Source: Betaproteobacteria bacterium
GTDB taxonomy: Bacteria > Pseudomonadota > Gammaproteobacteria > Burkholderiales > JAEUOS01
Direction of reading: 5' to 3'
NCBI GenBank assembly: GCA_028292405.1
Contig: JAQGMJ010000076.1
Location: forward strand, 1-56,127
DNA length: 56,127 nt
In this document: positions 47,771 to 56,127 of the stretch, piece after piece
Position numbering within the stretch: the first letter of the stretch is position 1
Layout: every line of letters begins with the position of its first letter
Program-made: the position numbers and the translations under genes
The notes under the pieces: generated by a model
What the model saw: only the letters and a program-made list of their open reading frames with translations
The model's database searches: none
Told to the model about the DNA's origin: nothing

Positions 47771-48733
47771 ATGCGTTTGAAGCTGCGGACTTTACTGGCG
47801 CCGGCCTTGCTCGCCAGCCTGCCGATGGCCGCCACGGCCGCCTTCCCCGACCACGCGATCCGCCTGATGGTGGGCTTCGCCGCAGGCGGCGGCACCGACA
47901 CGACCGCGCGCGCGATGGCGCCGAAAATGTCCGACTTCCTCGGCCAGCAGGTGGTGGTGGACAACCACCCGGGCGCCGGCGGCGCGATCGCCAATGAAAT
48001 CCTCACCAAGTCGACGCCCGACGGCTACACCATCATGCTCTCCTCGGTGGGCCCGCTGACGGTGAACATGCATTTCTCCAAGGTCGGCTACGACACCTTC
48101 AAGGACCAGTTGCCGATTTCGCTCGGCGTCACCTTCCCCAACATCCTGGTGGTCCACCCGCAGGTGAAGGCGAACAATCTCGCCGAGTATGTCGCCCTCG
48201 CCAAAAGCCCGCAGGGTGTCGACTACGGCTCTTCCGGCGTCGGCAGCGCCGGCCACCTCTCCGGCGCCCTGCTGAACCTGATCATCAAGGGCCATATGCA
48301 GCACATTTCCTACAAGGGCGGCGGTCCGGCCATGTCCGACCTGCTGGGCAACAACGTGGCCTCGATATTCGCCAGCGCCCCCACGGTGGTGCCGCAGGTG
48401 AAGGCAGGGAAGATTCGCGCCCTGGCCTCCACGGGGCCGAAGCGCTTCGTCCTGCTGCCGGATGTGCCGACCATTGCCGAGTCCGGCTACCCCGGCTATT
48501 CGGCCACCAACTGGTATGCCTTCGTCGCGCCGGCCAAGACCCCCCGCGACATCATCATGAAGCTCAACGCCGCCGTGGCCGCTTCGCAAAAGGACAAGGC
48601 GACGGTCGACCGCCTCGGCGTCGAAGGCATCGAACCGGTGCCCTCCACGCCGGAGGAAATGACCGCCTTCATGCACAAGGAATACGACACATGGGCCAAG
48701 GTGGTGAAGGCCGCCGGTATCAAGCCGGAATAA
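47771..48733 (+). CDS. Bug-family (TctC-like) substrate-binding protein
   Basis: The 320-residue product has a signal peptide (MRLKLRTLLAPALLASLPMA, cleavage near ATAA). The Bug fold follows: 'FPDHAIRLMVGFAAGGGTDT', 'VVVDNHPGAGGAIANEIL', 'VDYGSSGVGSAGHLSGALL', 'MQHISYKGGGPAMSDLLG' and 'LPDVPTIAESGYPGYSATNW'. It is a second orphan receptor, distinct from the one at 36849, with ligand unknown. GGGAGA precedes the ATG. A GC-rich hairpin (48748-48771) follows the stop. Confidence 0.9.
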   Translation: MRLKLRTLLAPALLASLPMAATAAFPDHAIRLMVGFAAGGGTDTTARAMAPKMSDFLGQQVVVDNHPGAGGAIANEILTKSTPDGYTIMLSSVGPLTVNMHFSKVGYDTFKDQLPISLGVTFPNILVVHPQVKANNLAEYVALAKSPQGVDYGSSGVGSAGHLSGALLNLIIKGHMQHISYKGGGPAMSDLLGNNVASIFASAPTVVPQVKAGKIRALASTGPKRFVLLPDVPTIAESGYPGYSATNWYAFVAPAKTPRDIIMKLNAAVAASQKDKATVDRLGVEGIEPVPSTPEEMTAFMHKEYDTWAKVVKAAGIKPE

Positions 48734-48747
48734 GCGGTATTGGCCCT

Positions 48748-48771
48748 CCGCGCCGCTCTGCTGCGGCGCGG
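48748..48771 (+). terminator. GC-rich hairpin after the Bug receptor gene
   Basis: CCGCGCCGC (48748-48756) pairs perfectly with GCGGCGCGG (48763-48771). There is no T-tract, so it may be a rho-assisted end or a barrier to 3' decay rather than a classic terminator. Confidence 0.5.
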
Positions 48772-48791
48772 AACAGAACGGGCGTTCGGGG

Positions 48792-48797
48792 TATAAT
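48792..48797 (+). promoter_or_regulatory. -10 box of the metH promoter
   Basis: A perfect TATAAT, 187 bases before the metH ATG, placing the expected transcription start near 48803-48805. No good -35 is seen at 16-18 bases, so an activator may be needed. Confidence 0.6.
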
Positions 48798-48802
48798 CCC
48801 GC

Positions 48803-48983
48803 CAGGCGCCGATTTGAACGAATTTGCAACACAATCAGCTTGCGGGCGCCGGAAACGCGAGGAGACGCGTTTCGAACCAAGATCGGCTAAAGCGACTGCG
48901 ATAAAAACAGGCACTGCAACAAAAACCGCCAACCCGCATCGCTTTTGCCGCGTTGCGGGTTTTTTGTTTCTGGATGCATTGCA
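48803..48983 (+). promoter_or_regulatory. Structured metH leader, candidate riboswitch or attenuator
   Basis: The leader can fold as GCCGATTTG (48808-48816) with CAA-G-ATCGGC (48878-48887), enclosing GAAACGCG (48852-48859) with CGCGTTTC (48866-48873) around an AGGAGA loop. A second GGCGCC pair (48805-48810, 48845-48850) competes. TTGCGGG at 48840-48846 repeats the 3' arm of the terminator (48953-48959) and can pair with its 5' arm, a possible antiterminator. I do not recognise a known riboswitch class. Confidence 0.55.
48931..48968 (+). terminator. Intrinsic terminator in the metH leader
   Basis: AACCCGCA (48931-48938) pairs with TGCGGGTT (48954-48961), extended by CGC/GCG beyond one mismatch, and is followed by a T-run to 48965. 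It lies 18 bases before the metH start, so it would block metH unless prevented. Confidence 0.85.
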
Positions 48984-52667
<3,684 letters not shown>

Positions 52668-52680
52668 GCTGCCGGCAAAA

Positions 52681-52696
52681 CTGTACGTAATTACAG
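52681..52696. promoter_or_regulatory. LexA (SOS) box upstream of dinB
   Basis: CTGTACGTAATTACAG fits the LexA consensus CTGT-N8-ACAG exactly and extends to a 7-bp inverted repeat (AACTGTA/TACAGTT). It overlaps the expected promoter region 36 bases before the dinB start. Confidence 0.8.
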
Positions 52697-52731
52697 TTTA
52701 AAATGCGGCTTTCGCTTCGAGCGCTTGAGCC

Positions 52732-53865
52732 GTGCAAGCCAGCCCGCCCCGCCGCATCGCCCACCTCGACATGGACGCGTTCTACGCCTCCGTCGAGTTG
52801 CTGCGCCGGCCCGAACTCAAGGGCCTGCCGGTGGTGATCGGCTGGCGCCGCGCCGACGATGGGGATGACCCGCTGCCCCTCTCCACCTACGCGGGACGCG
52901 GCGTGGTCACCACCTGCACCTACGAAGCGCGCGCCTTCGGCATCCATTCCGGCATGGGCATGATGAAGGCCCGCGCCCTGTGTCCGCACGCCCTCTCACT
53001 GCCGCTGAACTTCGACAACTACCGCCACTATTCGCGCCTGTTCAAGGCGGCCGTGGCTGAAATCGCCCCGGTGATCGAAGATCGCGGCATCGACGAAATC
53101 TATATCGACCTGAGCGAGGTCCCGGGTGGCAGCGAAGCCCTGGGCCGCGCGATCAAACAGCGCGTGCTGGAACGCACCGGCCTCACCTGCTCCATCGGCA
53201 TCACGCCGAACAAGCTGCTCTCCAAAATCGCCTCCGAACTCGACAAGCCCGACGGCCTAACCGTCCTCAGCATGGACGACCTCGAAGCACGCATCTGGCC
53301 CCTGCCCGCCAAGCGCGTCAACGGCATCGGCCCGAAGGCCGCCGATCGCCTGGCCAAACTGAATATCCATACCATCGGCGAGCTGGCCCACGAGCGCCCG
53401 GAGTTTCTGGCAAAACACTTCGGCAACAACTATGCGCAATGGCTGACGGATGCCGCCCACGGCCGCGACGAGCGCCCCGTCGTCACCTTCTCCAAGCCGC
53501 AATCGCGCAGCCGTGAAACCACCTTCGAGCACGACACCCGCGACCGCGAAAAGATTGCCGAAGTGCTGGCGCGCCTGTGTGACCAGGTGGCGGAGGATTT
53601 GCAGCGCCGCAAATACCTGGGCCGCACCGTCGGCGTCAAGCTGCGCTACAGCGACTTCAAGATCGTCACCCGCGACAAGACCCTGCCCGCCGCGGTGAAT
53701 GACGCCGCCGCCATCCGCGTTGCTGCCTTCGAGTGCCTGGCCCGCATCCCCCTGCCGCGCGCCATCCGCCTGGTCGGCGTGCGCGTCGGCACGCTCTACA
53801 AGGAAGGTGAAGAGCCACTGCCGGTGGCGGAGCATGGAATAACCGGCGACCTGTTCGAGCAATAA
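52732..53865 (+). CDS. dinB: DNA polymerase IV
   Basis: The 377-residue Y-family polymerase copies damaged templates during the SOS response. 'IAHLDMDAFYASVELLRRPEL' gives the first catalytic Asp, 'GIDEIYIDLSEV' the second Asp-Glu pair, 'CSIGITPNKLLSKIASELDKP' the palm/fingers motif, and 'GIGPKAADRLAKLNIHTIGEL' the thumb helix-hairpin-helix. The little-finger domain runs from about residue 235. It ends 'ITGDLFEQ', not an obvious beta-clamp motif (QxxLF-type). The start is GTG at 52732. A LexA box upstream indicates damage control. Confidence 0.94.
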   Translation: MQASPPRRIAHLDMDAFYASVELLRRPELKGLPVVIGWRRADDGDDPLPLSTYAGRGVVTTCTYEARAFGIHSGMGMMKARALCPHALSLPLNFDNYRHYSRLFKAAVAEIAPVIEDRGIDEIYIDLSEVPGGSEALGRAIKQRVLERTGLTCSIGITPNKLLSKIASELDKPDGLTVLSMDDLEARIWPLPAKRVNGIGPKAADRLAKLNIHTIGELAHERPEFLAKHFGNNYAQWLTDAAHGRDERPVVTFSKPQSRSRETTFEHDTRDREKIAEVLARLCDQVAEDLQRRKYLGRTVGVKLRYSDFKIVTRDKTLPAAVNDAAAIRVAAFECLARIPLPRAIRLVGVRVGTLYKEGEEPLPVAEHGITGDLFEQ

Positions 53866-53897
53866 GCGCCGCGGGGCGAAACACGCGTGCTCTTTAA

Positions 53898-53988
53898 CCG
53901 TTCGCCCTGAGCCTGTCGAAGGGTGTGTGACTTGCCGATTCGTTCTCCCGTGGTGCGCCTGTCGTTCGACAAGCTCGGGGTGAACGCG
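53898..53988. repeat. Inverted pair of REP-like GTTCGCCCTGAGC..GTCGAAG elements
   Basis: The sequence CCGTTCGCCCTGAGCCTGTC (from 53898, continuing GAAGGG) is a short extragenic palindrome type found in many proteobacteria. A diverged reverse copy (GTTCGACAAGCTCGGGGTGA from 53964, continuing ACG) lies 40 bases on. Together they form a long imperfect hairpin between the convergent dinB and the flavin-enzyme genes, probably acting as a 3' end stabiliser. Confidence 0.75.
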
Positions 53989-54006
53989 ATGATATCTTTG
54001 GCCGGA

Positions 54007-55224
54007 TTAGATCAGCAACCCCGGCTGCGCAGGCAACCCCAGCGCATGCATGCCGTACGCGGTGGCCTGCACATCCCAGGTCAGCGCGATGTGCGCCGTG
54101 CCCGCGTGAATGTCTCGGAAATGCCGTTGCATGCGCCCACCCAGGCTCAAACCCTGCGCGCCCGAAGCCACCATCAGGCTGTCGATCGCGCGCACGCACA
54201 GTTGTGCCTCGAAGGCGCAATTGCGCTTCCACGCCATCTTGCGGTCAAGCGTTGGCTCCACGCCCGCCTCGACCATGCGCATCATCTCGGCCATGTCGCT
54301 GCGCAACTGGTTCTCGGCCATCTCCACGCAGGCGGTCGCTTCGGCGATGCGCATTTGCATCGGCGCCAGTTCCGCCAGGCGCACGCCGGTGTAAAGCCCC
54401 GCGCGCTTTTTCATGCCCTCGATGAATTCGGCCACCGCCGTGCGCGCGATGCCGATCGGCGGCTGCGCCAGCGAAAAACCGAAGACCGCGAAACTCGGCG
54501 CGCGGAACCATGGCGACGGGTTCACCTTGTTGCCCGGCACGTCCACCCCGCGGGTGAATATGCCCGCCTCCAGCGTGCGATGCTCCGGCACGAAAGCGTC
54601 CTTGACCTCCACGTCATGGCTGCCGCTGCCGGTGAGGCCATAGGCGCGCCAGTTGTCCAGGCTCTTGTAGTCGGTGGCCGGCACCAGGAACAGGCGCCGC
54701 GACGGCGGCTGGCCCTCGCCCTCGTCGACCATCGCGCCGACCAGGTGCCAGTTGGCGCCGTCGATGCCGCTGCCGAAGGGCCAGCGCCCGGAAAGCTTGT
54801 AGCCGCCCGCAACCTTGCTCGCCTTGCCGCAGGGAAAGGCCAGGCCGCCGGCAGCCAGCGCCTGCGGATCATCGCCCCATACATCCTCCTGCGCCTGCAG
54901 GCCGAATTGCCCGATGTTCCACGAATGCGAAGCCAGGTTGAACCACACCCAGGTGGTGGAGGCGCAACCCTTGCACATTTCCAGCACCACTTCGAACATC
55001 GCGTCCGCACCAAGCTCGGAGCCGCCGAAACGCTTCGGCTGGAACATGCGCATCAGTCCCGAGGCGTGCAACTCTGCCAGCGACTCCTCCGGGCAGCGCC
55101 GCAACTCCTCGCATTGTTGCGCGCGCTCCGCAAAGCGCGGCACCAGCAGGCGCGCCGCCGCCACCGCCTCGTCGGCGTTGGCAAAAACAATATTCGATAC
55201 TTCCGTCTTCATTACAGCAGCCAT
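54007..55224 (-). CDS. Acyl-CoA-dehydrogenase-fold flavin-dependent monooxygenase
   Basis: The 405-residue protein has the acyl-CoA dehydrogenase fold, with 'LAELHASGLMRMFQPKRFGG', 'LEMCKGCASTTWVWFNLASHSW', 'GGYKLSGRWPFGSGIDGANW' and a C-terminal helical bundle ending 'GRMQRHFRDIHAGTAHIALTWD'. These features, with no catalytic Glu of dehydrogenases evident, match group D flavin monooxygenases (HpaB/C2-type, DszC-like) that hydroxylate aromatics using reduced flavin from a separate reductase. No reductase gene is adjacent. AGGGAAA before ATG 55224 supports the start. Confidence 0.82.
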   Translation of the reverse strand: MAAVMKTEVSNIVFANADEAVAAARLLVPRFAERAQQCEELRRCPEESLAELHASGLMRMFQPKRFGGSELGADAMFEVVLEMCKGCASTTWVWFNLASHSWNIGQFGLQAQEDVWGDDPQALAAGGLAFPCGKASKVAGGYKLSGRWPFGSGIDGANWHLVGAMVDEGEGQPPSRRLFLVPATDYKSLDNWRAYGLTGSGSHDVEVKDAFVPEHRTLEAGIFTRGVDVPGNKVNPSPWFRAPSFAVFGFSLAQPPIGIARTAVAEFIEGMKKRAGLYTGVRLAELAPMQMRIAEATACVEMAENQLRSDMAEMMRMVEAGVEPTLDRKMAWKRNCAFEAQLCVRAIDSLMVASGAQGLSLGGRMQRHFRDIHAGTAHIALTWDVQATAYGMHALGLPAQPGLLI

Positions 55225-55301
55225 GGTTTCCCTGAGTTCTTTCGCTCACAACATTAAAACGAATTAAACCGGAACCACGCCGGCACAGGGGCTAATACCC
55301 C

Positions 55302-56126
55302 CTAGAAGAAGGACTTGAACGCCGCCACCGCGCGCGCGATGCCCGCCGCATCCACGTCCAGGTGCGTCACCACGCGCGTGCGCGCGGAGACACCGGCGAC
55401 GATACCGCGCGCGCGCAAATGCGCCTGCAAGGCCGCGGCCTTCTCGGGTGGCACGCGCACGAACAGCATGTTGGTATGCGGCCCCTCGACCTGCAACACC
55501 GCAATTTCGCGTAAGCCCCGCGCCAGCGCCGCCGCGTTCTCGTGGTCCTGCGCCAGGCGCGCCACATGATGGTCCAGCGCATGCAGGCAGCCCGCCGCCA
55601 AAAGGCCTACCTGGCGCATGCCGTCACCCAGCACCTTGCGCCAGCGCTTCGCCTCTTCGACCAGCGCCGCGCTGCCCACCAGCACCGTCCCCGCCGGCGC
55701 GCCGAGTCCCTTGGACAGGCACACCGACACCGAATCAAAACCACGCGTCAGCACGCCCGCCTCCACACCCGAGGCCACCGCCGCATTGAACAGCCGCGCC
55801 CCATCCAGATGCGTAGCCAAACCGCGCCGCCGCGCCAGCGCCAGCGCGCTTTCCACATAGGCCGGCGGCAGCACCTTGCCGCCGATGGTGTTCTCCAGCG
55901 CCAGCAGCCGGGTGCGGGCGAAATGCGCGTCCACCGGCTTGATCGCCCCCTCGATATCGGCCAGCATCAAGCTTCCGTCCGCCTGGTTGGCGATCGGCTG
56001 CGGCTGGATGCTGCCCAGCACCGCGGCGCCGCCGCCCTCGTACTTGTAGGTATGCGCTTCCTGGCCGACCAGGTATTCGTCGCCGCGCACGCAATGGCCC
56101 ATCAGCGCGATCAGGTTGCTCTGGGT
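55302..56126 (-). CDS. ltaE: Low-specificity L-threonine aldolase (N-terminus beyond window)
   Basis: The partial gene encodes 274 residues, beginning 'TQSNLIALMGHC' at the window edge, and lacks about 65-75 N-terminal residues. It is a fold-type I PLP enzyme that cleaves threonine or allo-threonine to glycine and acetaldehyde. Key parts are 'YKYEGGGAAVLGSIQPQP', 'LALENTIGGKVLP', 'LATHLDGARLFNAAVASG' (cofactor-binding Asp/Arg) and 'SVCLSKGLGAPAGTVLVG' with the Schiff-base Lys. Nothing in the visible part is damaged. It reads in the same direction as the flavin enzyme, 77 bp upstream of it. Confidence 0.9.
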   Translation of the reverse strand, partial: TQSNLIALMGHCVRGDEYLVGQEAHTYKYEGGGAAVLGSIQPQPIANQADGSLMLADIEGAIKPVDAHFARTRLLALENTIGGKVLPPAYVESALALARRRGLATHLDGARLFNAAVASGVEAGVLTRGFDSVSVCLSKGLGAPAGTVLVGSAALVEEAKRWRKVLGDGMRQVGLLAAGCLHALDHHVARLAQDHENAAALARGLREIAVLQVEGPHTNMLFVRVPPEKAAALQAHLRARGIVAGVSARTRVVTHLDVDAAGIARAVAAFKSFF

Positions 56127-56127
56127 G

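Noticed and set aside
48803..48983. Known SAH or cobalamin riboswitch upstream of metH
   Set aside because: I could not find the conserved GAGGAGCGCTGC-type core of the SAH class or the B12 box by eye. The leader is reported only as an unclassified candidate.

Overview
The window is GC-rich (roughly 65%) chromosomal DNA of a betaproteobacterium, most likely Burkholderiales and perhaps Oxalobacteraceae. The evidence is the conserved blocks dprA-smg-topB and LysM / def-fmt-rsmB-DUF4390-ntrY-ntrX, a DUF3567 protein, two orphan Bug-type (TctC) binding proteins, MaeB-type malic enzyme and the general style of the genes. The family-level placement is inference.

Layout. 1-3.1 kb is accessory: the tail of an IS3-family element, small genes (VOC, GNAT, a membrane protein) and an orphan terminase-small-subunit-like gene. 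3.1-8.3 kb (minus strand) is a tight run: patatin-like lipase, secreted RNase, barstar-like inhibitor, membrane histidine kinase, and a REC-PAS-GGDEF response regulator. 8.6-11 kb holds two tandem paralogues with a degenerate receiver domain. 11-15.8 kb holds maeB, a class I aminotransferase, a GlcG-like exported protein with a probable broken start, and a LysR remnant. 15.8-31 kb is the conserved core: topB, smg, dprA, LysM protein, then def, fmt, rsmB, DUF4390, ntrY and a short NtrX-like regulator. It ends in a translationally coupled trio: an alpha/beta hydrolase, a CobW-like protein that has lost its P-loop, and an LpxR-type lipid A deacylase.

31-48.7 kb is catabolic and transport. Its centre is an oxidative hexuronate/aldarate pathway: uronate dehydrogenase (udh), a TRAP transporter (dctPQM), GarD/UxaA-type dehydratase, 5-dehydro-4-deoxyglucarate dehydratase (kdgD), a semialdehyde dehydrogenase and a GntR/FCD repressor. 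Together they would import a uronate and convert it to 2-oxoglutarate; only the aldarolactone-opening step is not evident. A near-identical 23-bp site lies before kdgD and on the udh promoter, probably the GntR operator. Two Bug receptors, a NitT/TauT-type receptor, a cupin, a hydrolase, a Bcr/CflA exporter and a rhodanese fill the rest.

48.7-56.1 kb holds metH behind a leader that looks like a terminator/antiterminator switch, dinB behind a textbook LexA box, an acyl-CoA-dehydrogenase-fold flavin monooxygenase and the 3' part of a threonine aldolase.

The most unusual signals are: a two-hairpin repeat present twice in opposite orientation with compensatory stem changes; a bidirectional terminator expanded by a 30-bp tandem repeat; the pseudo-receiver pair; the CobW-like pseudo-GTPase in an envelope operon; and the metH leader. 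No tRNA, rRNA or CRISPR array was seen.
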